From assembly GCF_000622385.1 (NCBI RefSeq), contig NZ_JASD01000006.1, forward strand, positions 1 through 64,000: a stretch of 64,000 bases of DNA, in the 5' to 3' direction. Under the pieces are notes generated by a model that did no database searches, was not told the origin of the DNA, and saw only the letters and a program-made list of their open reading frames with translations. This document shows positions 43,154-52,692 of this stretch, one piece after another. Both the position numbers and the translations under genes were made by a program. Origin of the DNA: Sulfitobacter noctilucicola (lineage in GTDB: Bacteria; Pseudomonadota; Alphaproteobacteria; Rhodobacterales; Rhodobacteraceae). Position 1 is the stretch's first letter. Each line of letters opens with the position of its first letter.

Positions 43154-44817
43154 GCGATCCGCGCAAGAACACCCGCGACATCTATCCCGCAACCGGCACC
43201 GAAATGACGGCCAAGCACTGGACCACCGAAGCGCCCCTGCGGATGTTGATGAACAACCTGCACCCCGACGTGGCCGAAAACCCGCATGAGCTGGTTGTGT
43301 ATGGCGGCATTGGGCGCGCCGCGCGCACATGGGACGATTTCGACAAGATCGTCGCCACCTTGCGGGACCTGGAAGAAGACCAGACCCTTCTGGTGCAATC
43401 AGGCAAGCCTGTCGGGGTGTTCCCGACGCACAAGGATGCGCCGCGCGTTCTGATCGCCAACTCAAACCTCGTGCCGCATTGGGCGACGTGGGATCATTTT
43501 AACGAGCTGGATAAGAAGGGTCTGGCGATGTATGGCCAGATGACAGCAGGTTCCTGGATCTATATCGGCTCGCAAGGTATCGTGCAGGGCACCTATGAGA
43601 CCTTTGTCGAAGCCGGGCGTCAGCATTACGGTGGCGACCTGAAGGGCAAGTGGATCCTGACCGGCGGTCTGGGTGGCATGGGCGGGGCGCAACCGCTGGC
43701 GGCTGTGATGGCCGGGGCCTGCTGTCTGGCGGTCGAATGCAACCCCGACAGCATCGACTTCCGCCTCCGCACCCGCTACGTGGACGAAAAGACCGACAGT
43801 CTGGACGAAGCGCTTGCGATGATCGACCGCTGGACCGCGGCCGGCGAAGCCAAGTCAGTCGCCCTTCAAGCCAACGCTGCCGATGTGTATCCCGAACTTG
43901 TCCGCCGTGGCATCCGCCCCGATATCGTCACCGACCAGACCAGCGCCCATGACCCCATCAACGGCTATCTGCCGCAGGGCTGGACGATGGCCGAATGGCG
44001 CGAAAAGCGCGAAAGCGATCCGAAAGCCGTTGAAAAAGCCGCGCGGGCCTCGATGAAGGTGCAGGTCAAGGCGATGGTCGATTTCCACGCCGCCGGTATT
44101 CCGACCGTGGACTATGGCAACAATATCCGCCAGATGGCGCTGGAAGAAGGGCTGGAGAACGCCTTTGATTTCCCCGGTTTCGTGCCCGCCTATATCCGCC
44201 CGCTGTTCTGCCGTGGCATCGGCCCGTTCCGTTGGGCGGCCCTTTCGGGCGACCCGGAAGACATCTACAAGACCGACGCCAAGGTGAAGGAAATCCTGGC
44301 CGAGGACAGCCACCTGCACAACTGGCTGGATATGGCGCGCGAGCGGATCGCGTTTCAGGGGCTGCCCGCGCGGATTTGCTGGGTCGGTCTGGGCGTGCGT
44401 CACAAGCTGGGCCTGGCGTTCAACGAAATGGTGCGCAATGGCGAATTGAAAGCCCCGATCGTAATCGGACGCGACCATCTGGACTCAGGCTCAGTCGCAT
44501 CGCCCAATCGCGAAACCGAGGCGATGCTGGATGGCTCGGATGCGGTGTCGGACTGGCCGCTACTGAACGCGCTGCTCAATACCGCATCTGGCGCAACCTG
44601 GGTTTCACTGCACCATGGTGGCGGCGTCGGCATGGGTTTCAGTCAACACTCGGGCATGGTGATCTGCTGTGACGGCACTGAAGATGCAGACCGCCGGATC
44701 GAGCGTGTCTTGTGGAACGACCCGGCCACGGGCGTCATGCGCCACGCCGATGCGGGCTATGACGACGCCAAAGACTGCGCCCGCGAGAATGGTTTGAACC
44801 TGCCGGCAATCCTTTGA
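43150..44817 (+). CDS. hutU: urocanate hydratase
   Basis: A 555-residue NAD-dependent urocanase converting urocanate to imidazolonepropionate. [59 protein letters not shown] (NAD site) and the conserved [22 protein letters not shown] are all present. Last gene of hutIHGU, followed by a terminator. Confidence 0.97.
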   Translation: MSDPRKNTRDIYPATGTEMTAKHWTTEAPLRMLMNNLHPDVAENPHELVVYGGIGRAARTWDDFDKIVATLRDLEEDQTLLVQSGKPVGVFPTHKDAPRVLIANSNLVPHWATWDHFNELDKKGLAMYGQMTAGSWIYIGSQGIVQGTYETFVEAGRQHYGGDLKGKWILTGGLGGMGGAQPLAAVMAGACCLAVECNPDSIDFRLRTRYVDEKTDSLDEALAMIDRWTAAGEAKSVALQANAADVYPELVRRGIRPDIVTDQTSAHDPINGYLPQGWTMAEWREKRESDPKAVEKAARASMKVQVKAMVDFHAAGIPTVDYGNNIRQMALEEGLENAFDFPGFVPAYIRPLFCRGIGPFRWAALSGDPEDIYKTDAKVKEILAEDSHLHNWLDMARERIAFQGLPARICWVGLGVRHKLGLAFNEMVRNGELKAPIVIGRDHLDSGSVASPNRETEAMLDGSDAVSDWPLLNALLNTASGATWVSLHHGGGVGMGFSQHSGMVICCDGTEDADRRIERVLWNDPATGVMRHADAGYDDAKDCARENGLNLPAIL

Positions 44818-44855
44818 TTCAGGGCGTTTACCCATCTTGGGGCAAGTAACTAATG

Positions 44856-44886
44856 GCCTGTGCGGAGCACTCCGCGCAGGCTTTTT
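44856..44886 (+). terminator. terminator between hutU and hutC
   Basis: A stem GCCTGTGCGG / CCGCGCAGGC (one G-U pair) with a short loop is followed by TTTTT. It lies 39 bp after the hutU stop, next to the convergent hutC end. Confidence 0.85.
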
Positions 44887-44895
44887 CACGCGCGG

Positions 44896-45585
44896 TCAGT
44901 ATTGCATCGTCATACGGTGGCCGCGGCGATAGGTCAATTGCACAAAAGTGATCGTCTGCCCCTCAAGCCACGTCATGCGCTCGGCCTGGAACAGGGCATC
45001 GCCTTCGGTGCAGTCGAGATAATCCGCGATAGTGGCGTCGGCTTGAACGGCGTGAAAGCTGATCTGCGCATCGGTAAACGGCACGGTCGACACCAGCCAT
45101 TCGTTGGGACCGATATCCGAGAAATCATGCTGTTCAGCCTCGGGCAAAGCGCCTAGATTGATCCAGCGATCCTCGTGCTGATACGGCGCGCCATCGGCAT
45201 AGTGCATGCAGGTCAGATGCAACACCCGGTCGTCACGCTTCAACGCCATACGCGCGCGCAGCCAGTTCGGGGCGGGTTCGGCCTGACCGTGCACCAACGC
45301 ATAGCGATAGGCCGCGCCCAGTTCCTCGATCTCTTGCCCGACGATCGGAATGTTCAGCCGCACCTGCCGGATCGGGTTCAGCCTGACCCGCGTGCCAGCT
45401 TTGCGGCGGCGTTCGATGATGCCGTCATCCGCCAATTCGCGCATTGCCCGATTGACAGTCGCCCGCGCGCAGCCATAGCTTGCGGCCAGATCAACCTCGT
45501 TCGGCATCGAGCTGCCGGGGGCAAGTTCGCCTTGTGTGATCTGGCGCAGGATATCGGCTTTCACCTCGCGATAGGTTATGGACAT
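44896..45585 (-). CDS. hutC: histidine utilisation repressor HutC (GntR family)
   Basis: A 229-residue GntR/HutC protein. The winged HTH is at 5-70 (VKADILRQITQGELAPGSSMPNEVDLAASYGCARATVNRAMRELADDGIIERRRKAGTRV) and the UTRA domain follows, binding urocanate. HutC normally represses hut genes until urocanate is present. Convergent with hutU. A half-site of the HutC-like motif (TATAGACATA, 45642-45651) lies upstream. Confidence 0.93.
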   Translation of the reverse strand: MSITYREVKADILRQITQGELAPGSSMPNEVDLAASYGCARATVNRAMRELADDGIIERRRKAGTRVRLNPIRQVRLNIPIVGQEIEELGAAYRYALVHGQAEPAPNWLRARMALKRDDRVLHLTCMHYADGAPYQHEDRWINLGALPEAEQHDFSDIGPNEWLVSTVPFTDAQISFHAVQADATIADYLDCTEGDALFQAERMTWLEGQTITFVQLTYRRGHRMTMQY

Positions 45586-45677
45586 GCTGTGCCTTTCGAC
45601 CGTGCGGTATCGGGTGAACCCGGCGGATTGAGCCCGAAAGATATAGACATAAGGCGTAAAAGGCCAGACATAATGTG
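45586..45677. promoter_or_regulatory. hutC promoter region
   Basis: Contains TATAGACATA (45642-45651), identical to ten bases of the hutF/hutI operator, and a second AGACATAA half-site about 20 bp further. The complete TATGT-N4-ACATA dyad is not present. Autoregulation is possible. Confidence 0.5.
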
Positions 45678-46571
45678 TCAGGCGTCAAAACTGCGCGCCA
45701 CATGGTCGTGAAACGCGGCCACCAGCGGCGCGGTATGCGGATGCGGCGCACGGGCCAGCGCGATGCGATGCGGCACAAGCGGGTCTGACAGTTCCAGCCG
45801 CGTGACGGGTTGACCGTCGCAGGCCGTATCCTGCGCAATATCGGTGGCAACCAGCCCCACACCCATTCGGTTGGCAACCATCGCCCGCAACATCTCGACC
45901 GAGCTTGTTTCATGCGCGATGCGCGGCCGGATGCCGTTCATCTGCGCCAGCGTCAGGAAGTAATTGCGGCTGTGCGGCAGGTTCATCAGGATCAGCGGAT
46001 CGGTCAGCAAATCCGCCATCGCAACCGTCCCGCGCCCCGCCAAAGGGTGCGCCCGCGCGACCAGCCCATAGGGCCGCACATCGGCCAGCGGTGTGATCTT
46101 AAGCGACGACGGCAGGCCGAAATCATAGATCAATGCGAGGTCGATGCGACCGTTTTCCAGCCAGCGGGTCAGGCGGTCCAGATCGCCTTCGTGCAGTGCG
46201 ATCCGGGCGTCGGGCGCGACTTTCTGAAAGCTGCCCACCAAGGCGGGCGCATAGCGTGGGCCAAGGGTGGAAAAGACGCCAAGGTTCAGCACCTCGGCCC
46301 CGCTGTCTTTGTGATCCAGCACCGATTGCGCCTGTGCGCGCAGGCTGCGCAAGGCGCCCAGTTTGCGCAGCCCGAACGCGGTGGGGGCAATGCCTTGGCC
46401 TGCGCTGCGGGCAAACAGCGGGCGGCCAAAGTGTTCCTCGACCTTGGCAATCGCCAGTGACACCGATGGTTGCGACACGTTCAACACCCGCGCGGCGGCG
46501 GCGGTGCTGCCGGTGTCCGCGGCGGCAATGACATAGTCGATCTGGCGAAGGCTGACGGGTATAGCTTGCAT
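45678..46571 (-). CDS. LysR-family transcriptional regulator
   Basis: A 297-residue LysR protein (RQIDYVIAAADTGSTAAAARVLNVSQPSVSLAIAKVEEHFGRPLFAR). Divergent from the CoA-transferase/acyl-CoA dehydrogenase pair across an 80-bp gap, which it probably activates. Inducer unknown. Confidence 0.92.
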   Translation of the reverse strand: MQAIPVSLRQIDYVIAAADTGSTAAAARVLNVSQPSVSLAIAKVEEHFGRPLFARSAGQGIAPTAFGLRKLGALRSLRAQAQSVLDHKDSGAEVLNLGVFSTLGPRYAPALVGSFQKVAPDARIALHEGDLDRLTRWLENGRIDLALIYDFGLPSSLKITPLADVRPYGLVARAHPLAGRGTVAMADLLTDPLILMNLPHSRNYFLTLAQMNGIRPRIAHETSSVEMLRAMVANRMGVGLVATDIAQDTACDGQPVTRLELSDPLVPHRIALARAPHPHTAPLVAAFHDHVARSFDA

Positions 46572-46651
46572 TTATCGCTCTATCAGTAATCTGTATTTCT
46601 GCTTATAGCATGACCGCGCCTATGCTCAACCGATCAACACCGGAGGATCAT

Positions 46652-47830
46652 ATGCCCACTCAGCCCCCCAACAGCCAAACGCCCCAACCCCTCAGCGGGG
46701 TGCGCGTGCTTGATTTCACCCGCGTTCTGGCGGGGCCATACTGCACCGCAATGATGGCCGATCTGGGCGCGGATGTGATCAAGGTCGAAGCCGCGCACGG
46801 CGACGATTACCGCCATATCGGCCCGTTCAAGGACGGGGAAAGCCTGTTGTTTCAGGCAATCAACCGGGGCAAGCGGTCAATTGCGCTGGACCTGAAATCG
46901 CCCGACGCGATTGCGATGGTCAAGGCGTTGTTGGCCGACTGCGACGTGCTGATCGAAAACTTCCGCCCCGGCGTGATGGAGAAGCTGGGGCTGAGCTATG
47001 ACGCGCTGGCCAAGGATTTTCCCCATCTGGTTTACGTGTCCGTTTCGGGTTTCGGGCAGACCGGGCCAAACACCAAAAAACCCGCCTATGACATCATCGT
47101 GCAGGCGATGAGCGGGTTGATGGACGCCACCGGCGAACCCGACGGTGCACCGACGATGGTGGGCGAGGCTTTGGGCGACGTGGCCGGTGGCCTGTTCGCC
47201 GCTTGGGGCACGATGGTGGCGCTGTTTGACCGCAGCCGCACCGGGCTGGGGCGTCATGTGGATGTGGCGCTGTTTGACGGGTTGGTGTCGATGATGCCCA
47301 TTCTGGCCTGCCGCACCCTGATGGGCGGCGAGACCCCGGTGCGCACCGGAAACCGCCACCCGCTGTCCGCGCCCTTTGGCACCTATCCGGCGGCGGACGG
47401 GCATTTCGCGCTGGCGGTTCTGAACGACCGGCTGTTTGCCACCTTCTGCGACGTGATCGGCCAGCCCGAACTGGTGCAGGACGCGCGGTTTACCAGCGAC
47501 CCTTTGCGCCGCGAAAACGAACCAGCGCTCGCCGAGTATATCGACCAGTGGGCGGGTTCCTTGCCGGTGGATCAGGTGGTGGACCAACTGTCAGCGGCAG
47601 GTATTCCGGCATCCTCCATTCAATCGGTGGCACAGGCTTGGGCGTCGCCACAGGCGGTCGAGCGTGGGCTGGCGTCCACCGTTACGCATCCCGATTTGGG
47701 CGTTTTGAACGTCCCCGAACAGCCCGTCCATTTCAACGGCGTCCCGCGCGGCGGGCGCAAACCGGCCCCAGCCCTGAACGCCGATGCGGGGGACATTCTG
47801 AACACTCTGAACAAGGAGCAAAGCGCATGA
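46652..47830 (+). CDS. CaiB/BaiF family (class III) CoA-transferase
   Basis: A 392-residue CoA-transferase. VRVLDFTRVLAGPYCTAMMADLGADVIKVEAAHGDD is the family opening; the catalytic Asp is expected in the AMSGLMDATGEPDGAPTMVGEALGD region (about 160-180). CGGAGG lies before ATG 46652, which I prefer to a longer start. It would load an acid with CoA, handing the product to the acyl-CoA dehydrogenase encoded next with an ATGA overlap. Substrate unknown; dicarboxylic or branched acids are usual for this pair. Confidence 0.92.
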   Translation: MPTQPPNSQTPQPLSGVRVLDFTRVLAGPYCTAMMADLGADVIKVEAAHGDDYRHIGPFKDGESLLFQAINRGKRSIALDLKSPDAIAMVKALLADCDVLIENFRPGVMEKLGLSYDALAKDFPHLVYVSVSGFGQTGPNTKKPAYDIIVQAMSGLMDATGEPDGAPTMVGEALGDVAGGLFAAWGTMVALFDRSRTGLGRHVDVALFDGLVSMMPILACRTLMGGETPVRTGNRHPLSAPFGTYPAADGHFALAVLNDRLFATFCDVIGQPELVQDARFTSDPLRRENEPALAEYIDQWAGSLPVDQVVDQLSAAGIPASSIQSVAQAWASPQAVERGLASTVTHPDLGVLNVPEQPVHFNGVPRGGRKPAPALNADAGDILNTLNKEQSA

Positions 47831-48966
47831 CCACCTATCCGATGAGCGACGACGAACGCGCGCTGGTCGCGCAGATCGAACGGTTCTCGACCGAGGTTTT
47901 GGCCCCGAAAGCGGCGCAGATCGACGAAGAGGCGCTGTTCGCCACTCTCCATCTGGACGCGATGGCGGACATGGGTCTGTTGGGTCTGAACCTGCCCGAA
48001 GACCACGGCGGGATCGGCCTGTCCGGCCCCGCGCTGTATGCGGCGGTCGAAGCGATCGCGGGCGCCTGTGGGTCCACCGCATCCATGCTGACGGCGCATT
48101 TTCTGGCCACGGATTCGCTGCTTCTGGGGGCGGATGCCGATTTGCAGGCCCGCATTCTGCCCGATGCCGCGGCGGGCACGTCGTTGGGCGCGTTTGCCCT
48201 CACCGAACCGCAGGCCGGATCGAACCCCGCCGACATGCGCACGACGGCCAAGCGCGAAGGCGATGGATATCGGATCAAAGGGTCCAAGTGCTTTATCTCG
48301 AACGCGGGCGCGGCGGATTTCATGGTGGTCTATGCCAAGACCGACCCCGCCGCCGGTGCACGCGGTGTCAGCGCTTTTATTGTTGAACCGAAGAAAATCG
48401 ACGGCGTGTCCGTCGCGCCCAATGAAAAAACGATGGGCCTGAAGGGCGGGCATGTCTTTGGCATCAGCTTTGATTGCTGGGTGCCGGACGAAAACCGTCT
48501 GGGCGACGAAGGCACGGGGTTCCGTACTGCAATGAAGGTTCTGGACAATGGCCGGATCGAAGTCGCTGCACAGGCCACCGGCATTGCCGACGCCGCGCTG
48601 AAGGCCGCGATTTCCTATGCCAAGGAACGGCAGGTCAGCGGCCATGCGATTGCGGACTTCCAAGGGCTGCAATGGATGCTGGCCGACAGTGCCACCGAAC
48701 TGGCCGCCGCCCGCGCGCTGGCGATGCGGGCGGCGACCCTGCGCGGGACCGGCGTGCGCTATTCCAGCGAATCCGCCTTTGCCAAGCTGTATGCCAGCGA
48801 AGCCGCGTGGCGGATTGCCGACCGGGCGCTGCAAATTCACGGCGGCTATGGCTATACCCGCGATTTCCCGCTGGAACGCTACCTGCGCGATCTGCGGATT
48901 TTCCGCATCTATGAAGGGTCATCCGAGATCCAGCGCACAATCATTGCGCGAGGATTGCTGGCTTGA
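47827..48966 (+). CDS. acyl-CoA dehydrogenase
   Basis: A 379-residue FAD-dependent acyl-CoA dehydrogenase. AFALTEPQAGSNPADMRTTA and the C-terminal IHGGYGYTRDFPLERYLRDLRIFRIYEGSSEIQR are standard; the catalytic base is likely the Glu of YEGSSE. Coupled to the CoA-transferase. Both precede a TRAP operon, so an imported acid is probably activated and oxidised by this pair. Confidence 0.94.
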   Translation: MTTYPMSDDERALVAQIERFSTEVLAPKAAQIDEEALFATLHLDAMADMGLLGLNLPEDHGGIGLSGPALYAAVEAIAGACGSTASMLTAHFLATDSLLLGADADLQARILPDAAAGTSLGAFALTEPQAGSNPADMRTTAKREGDGYRIKGSKCFISNAGAADFMVVYAKTDPAAGARGVSAFIVEPKKIDGVSVAPNEKTMGLKGGHVFGISFDCWVPDENRLGDEGTGFRTAMKVLDNGRIEVAAQATGIADAALKAAISYAKERQVSGHAIADFQGLQWMLADSATELAAARALAMRAATLRGTGVRYSSESAFAKLYASEAAWRIADRALQIHGGYGYTRDFPLERYLRDLRIFRIYEGSSEIQRTIIARGLLA

Positions 48967-48994
48967 CCGGGTTTTCTCGCCGTAATGATTGACT

Positions 48995-49016
48995 CTATTA
49001 TGTATTTACATAATAG
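48995..49016. promoter_or_regulatory. perfect palindrome upstream of the TRAP operon, HutC-like
   Basis: A 22-bp palindrome with arms CTATTATGTA / TACATAATAG around TT. Its core at 48999-49012 is TATGT-ATTT-ACATA, the same TATGT-N4-ACATA pattern as the hutF/hutI site. It lies 77 bp before the dctP-type start. Confidence 0.78.
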
Positions 49017-49092
49017 CTTTATGCACGGATTTGACCAAGGGACGGCTTTAGCCAACGCCAAGGTCGCAACTGCCTGATTGGAGGAGAGGCGC

Positions 49093-50178
49093 ATGCAAAG
49101 ACGGACATTTCTGACCACGGGTGCCATCGGCACCGCAGCAACGGCACTGGCAACCCCAGCCATCGCGCAGGACAAGCGCCAGTGGAAGATGGTCACAGCG
49201 TGGCCCAAGAACCTGCCTGGGCCGGGCGTGGCCGCACAACAACTGGCCGACCGGATCACGACCCTGTCGGGGGGCCGGATCGAGGTCAAACTTTTCCCTG
49301 CCGGAGAGCTTGTGCCCGGTCGCGGCGTCTTTGACGCGGTCAGCGAAGGCACCGCCGAGCTGTATCACGCTGTTCCCGCCTATTGGGGGTCGAAATCCAA
49401 GGGTATCCTGTTGTTCGGCTCGCAACCTTTTGGACTGCGCGCGGACGAGCAAGTCGGCTGGATGGTGCATGGCGGCGGTCAGGCACTTTACGACGAAATG
49501 TATGGCCGGTTTGGCATCAAGCCTTTCCTGTGCGGCAACTCTGGCCCGCAATGGGGCGGTTGGTTCCGCAACGAAGTGAACTCGGCCGAAGACCTGAAAG
49601 GCATGAAGTTCCGCACCACAGGTCTGGCGTCCGAAATGGCGGCCAAAATGGGCATGGCGGCCGAGACGATGAGCGGCCCGGACATGTTCCAGGCCCTGCA
49701 AACCGGCGCTTTGGACGCGGGCGAATTTATCGGCCCCTGGACCGACAGCGCGCTTGGCTATTACCAGGTCGCCAAGAACTATTACTGGCCCGGCGTGGGC
49801 GAGCCATCGTCGGCCGAGGAATGCGGCGTCAACGCAGACGTGTTCAACGACCTGCCCGACGACCTGAAACAGGTTGTGCAAGCGGCCTGTGATAGCCTGT
49901 ATAATCAGGTCTGGACCGAATACACCACCAAGCACGCCCTGTCGCTGCAAGCGATGGTGGCCGAGCACGGCGTTCAGGTGAAAATGTTCCCCGAAGACGT
50001 CATCACCGGCATGGGCAAAGCCGCCGCCGAGGTCATCGACGATCTGCGCAATGACGATGACGAGCTGGTCAAACGGATCACCGAAAGCTTCGTGGCCTAT
50101 CGTGCATCGGTCGGTAAATACATGGTCTATGCTGACAACGGTCAGATGAACGCACGTAATCTGGTCATGGGGTACTAA
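49093..50178 (+). CDS. dctP: TRAP transporter substrate-binding protein, Tat-exported
   Basis: A 361-residue periplasmic binding protein of the TakP-like group. It begins MQRRTFLTTGAIGTAATALA, a twin-arginine signal, and is cut near AIAQ. PSVAWPKN-like MVTAWPKNLPGPGVAAQQLADRI, GKFRTTGLAS-like GMKFRTTGLASEMAAKMG and WTDSALGYYQVAKNYYWPGVGEP match binding proteins for alpha-keto or related acids. Start after GAGGAG at ATG 49093. Confidence 0.92.
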   Translation: MQRRTFLTTGAIGTAATALATPAIAQDKRQWKMVTAWPKNLPGPGVAAQQLADRITTLSGGRIEVKLFPAGELVPGRGVFDAVSEGTAELYHAVPAYWGSKSKGILLFGSQPFGLRADEQVGWMVHGGGQALYDEMYGRFGIKPFLCGNSGPQWGGWFRNEVNSAEDLKGMKFRTTGLASEMAAKMGMAAETMSGPDMFQALQTGALDAGEFIGPWTDSALGYYQVAKNYYWPGVGEPSSAEECGVNADVFNDLPDDLKQVVQAACDSLYNQVWTEYTTKHALSLQAMVAEHGVQVKMFPEDVITGMGKAAAEVIDDLRNDDDELVKRITESFVAYRASVGKYMVYADNGQMNARNLVMGY

Positions 50179-50243
50179 GACCTATCGAACAAGGGCGCGG
50201 CGATGGCTGCGCCCTTCGTGACCTTTCGCATCGGGGGCAGGTG

Positions 50244-50738
50244 ATGGAGCAACTGGCAAACGCCTTGGACAAGGTAAACATCGGTGTCGCCCATGTGGTG
50301 CGCTGGCTGGCGCTGGCCATGATGCTGGTGCAGTTCACCATCGTTGTCGGGCGCTATGCGTTCGGCGTGAATTCCATCGCGTTGCAGGAAAGTGTTCTTT
50401 ATATGCACGCCGCGCTGTTCATGCTGGCGGCGGGCTATACGCTGCTGGTCGACAAGCATGTGCGGGTGGACGTGTTCTATGCCAAGGCAACGCCAAAGAC
50501 ACGCCGCCGGATCGACATTTTCGGCCATCTGTTCCTGCTGATGCCGTCGATGATTGCACTGATTTACTGGTCGTGGCCGTCGGTGCGCAATTCATGGGCG
50601 ATCCTTGAAGGCCCAATTTCCGTGGGCGGGATCGAGGCGGTGTTCCTGCTGAAATCCCTGATGCCCGCCTTTTGTGTCCTCGTGATGCTGCAATCCCTAG
50701 CCCTGTTGATCCGCCTTTTGGCCGTGAAAGAGACCTGA
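50244..50738 (+). CDS. dctQ: TRAP transporter small membrane subunit DctQ
   Basis: A 164-residue protein with four membrane helices (VVRWLALAMMLVQFTIVVGRYAFG, ESVLYMHAALFMLAAGYTLL, FGHLFLLMPSMIALIYWSW, FLLKSLMPAFCVLVMLQSLALLI). VDKHVRVDVFY is the loop typical of DctQ. Stop and the dctM start overlap as TGATG. Confidence 0.92.
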   Translation: MEQLANALDKVNIGVAHVVRWLALAMMLVQFTIVVGRYAFGVNSIALQESVLYMHAALFMLAAGYTLLVDKHVRVDVFYAKATPKTRRRIDIFGHLFLLMPSMIALIYWSWPSVRNSWAILEGPISVGGIEAVFLLKSLMPAFCVLVMLQSLALLIRLLAVKET

Positions 50739-52288
50739 TGATCGAATATCTCGACCTTATCATGTTCGCAGCCCTCATGGGTGCGATCCTTCTTGGGTTC
50801 CCTGTGTCGTTCAGCATCGCGGGGGTTGCCGTGATCTTTGCCTATCTGGGCTGGATGCTGGGGCAAATGGACATCACCCTGCTGGGCGCGTTGGGCCAAC
50901 GGGTGTTTGGCGTTCTGACCAACCCCGTCTTGATCGCCATTCCGCTGTTCGTACTGATGGGCGCTTTGCTGGAAAAAAGCCGCATTGCGGAAGGGCTTTT
51001 GGACACGATGGGCCGGCTGTTCGGGCAGTTGCGCGGAGGCTTGGGCATTTCGGTCGTGCTGGTCGGCACGTTGCTGGCAGCGTCAACCGGCATTGTCGGG
51101 GCGACCGTGGTGGCGATGGGGATGATTGCCCTGCCCACCATGCTGCGCGCCGGATATGACGCGCGGGTCGCATCGGGCATCGTGTGCACGGCTGGCACGC
51201 TGGGGCAGATTATTCCGCCCTCGACCCTGCTGATCATTCTGGCGGACGTAATGTCCACCTCGTTCCAGCAGGCGCAGTACGAACAGGGCAAGTTTTCGGT
51301 CGAGGCGCTGTCGGTAGGCCAGTTTTTCGCCGCTGCTGTAATCCCCGGCTTGGTGCTGGTCTGCCTTTACCTGATCTATATCGTGGCGCGCGGATGGCTG
51401 CGCCCGCAGGACATGCCCCCTGCGCCCCTCGACATCGCCAAACCCGACTGGCGCGAGGTCGTCGGCGCGGTGATCCCGCCTGTCCTGCTGATCTTCGCCG
51501 TGCTGGGCGCCATTCTGGGCGGCATCGCCACCCCGACCGAGGCCGCATCAGTCGGCGCTGTCGGTGCGCTGTTGATGACCGGCTATCGCATTGGCATCGC
51601 CCCACGCATCATCCTGCTGGGCACGGTTGCCCTGATCGCGCTGGGTATTCTGGCGGGTGCCTTTCCGGTGCGGTTTCAGCGTAGCGACCTGAGCTCGGGC
51701 GCATATGTGCTTGGCATTTTCTATGCCGGGCTTGCGGTGGTTGGCGGGCTGTCGGTACTGCTGGCCTTGCGCGCCGCACTGCAAAAGCAAATGGTGCAAG
51801 AGGCGGTGAAATCGACCATGACCATGACCTCGATGATCTTTGCAACGATCATTGCCGCCGGGTTCTTCAGCCTTGTCTTTATCGGACTGGGCGGCGAGGA
51901 ACGCGTGGCGGGCATTCTGGCCGAAATGCCGGGCGGGGCCAACGGCGCGCTGGTCTTTTGCATGATAGTGATTTTCATCATGGGCTTCTTTCTGGATTTC
52001 GTCGAAATCTCGGTGATTGTGCTGCCGCTGATCACGCCGTCGCTGATCTTACTGGGTCATGATCCGATCTGGCTGGGCGTATTGATTGCGATCAACCTGC
52101 AGACCTCGTTCCTGACGCCGCCCTTCGGCTTTTCGCTGTTCTATCTGCGCGGCGTGGCCCCGGATGAAATCTCGACCGGCCAGATATATGCAGGCGTGCT
52201 ACCGTTCATCTGTCTGCAGATTGTGGGCATCACGTTGATATGGCTACTGCCGGATCTGGCGACATGGCTGCCAAAAGCACTTTTTTGA
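50738..52288 (+). CDS. dctM: TRAP transporter large membrane subunit DctM
   Basis: A 516-residue polytopic permease, larger than the first DctM in the window as expected for TakP-type systems. GGLGISVVLVGTLLAASTGIVGATVVAMGMIALPTMLR, GTLGQIIPPSTLLIILADVM and GGIATPTEAASVGAVGALLMTGYR are conserved. Final gene of the P-Q-M operon; the IS3 element lies 60 bp downstream. Confidence 0.95.
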   Translation: MIEYLDLIMFAALMGAILLGFPVSFSIAGVAVIFAYLGWMLGQMDITLLGALGQRVFGVLTNPVLIAIPLFVLMGALLEKSRIAEGLLDTMGRLFGQLRGGLGISVVLVGTLLAASTGIVGATVVAMGMIALPTMLRAGYDARVASGIVCTAGTLGQIIPPSTLLIILADVMSTSFQQAQYEQGKFSVEALSVGQFFAAAVIPGLVLVCLYLIYIVARGWLRPQDMPPAPLDIAKPDWREVVGAVIPPVLLIFAVLGAILGGIATPTEAASVGAVGALLMTGYRIGIAPRIILLGTVALIALGILAGAFPVRFQRSDLSSGAYVLGIFYAGLAVVGGLSVLLALRAALQKQMVQEAVKSTMTMTSMIFATIIAAGFFSLVFIGLGGEERVAGILAEMPGGANGALVFCMIVIFIMGFFLDFVEISVIVLPLITPSLILLGHDPIWLGVLIAINLQTSFLTPPFGFSLFYLRGVAPDEISTGQIYAGVLPFICLQIVGITLIWLLPDLATWLPKALF

Positions 52289-52416
52289 AGACGCAGGCGA
52301 GCTATTGAAGATAGCCTGAAATTGTAGGACGTCGCACGTCATGCAGAAGCTGAAGCGGTCCCAGAAAACTGGACAGTTAGCTAAGGTGTATCCCAAACCT
52401 ATGAAGGGATACGAAA

Positions 52417-52692
52417 ATGGCGAAGCGCCGGAATTTTACAGATCAGTTTAAGGCCAAGGTGGCTTTGGAAGCACTGCGTGGCGACAAGACCGTGCAGGAG
52501 ATTGCAGCGAAGCATCAGTTGCATCCAAATCAGGTCAGCACATGGAAGCGGCAAGGTATCGACGGGATGGCCGACGTTTTCTCAGGCGGCAAGCAGAGCG
52601 GGCCGACAGAAGCAGAAATCAAAGAACTGCATGCCAAGATCGGGAGGTTGGCGGTCGAGAACGATTTTTTGTCCGCAGGGCTGAAGCGATGA
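52417..52692 (+). CDS. IS3 transposase OrfA
   Basis: A 91-residue protein with an HTH (FTDQFKAKVALEALRGDKTVQEIAAKHQLHPNQVSTWKRQ) and a leucine-zipper-like C-terminus (EIKELHAKIGRLAVENDFL). It overlaps orfB by ATGA and, as in other IS3 elements, may be fused to it by frameshifting to form the full transposase. Confidence 0.93.
   Translation: MAKRRNFTDQFKAKVALEALRGDKTVQEIAAKHQLHPNQVSTWKRQGIDGMADVFSGGKQSGPTEAEIKELHAKIGRLAVENDFLSAGLKR

Noticed and set aside
47620..48840. A 406-codon minus-strand frame
   Set aside because: Exactly antisense to the acyl-CoA dehydrogenase and CoA-transferase genes; no recognisable motif.
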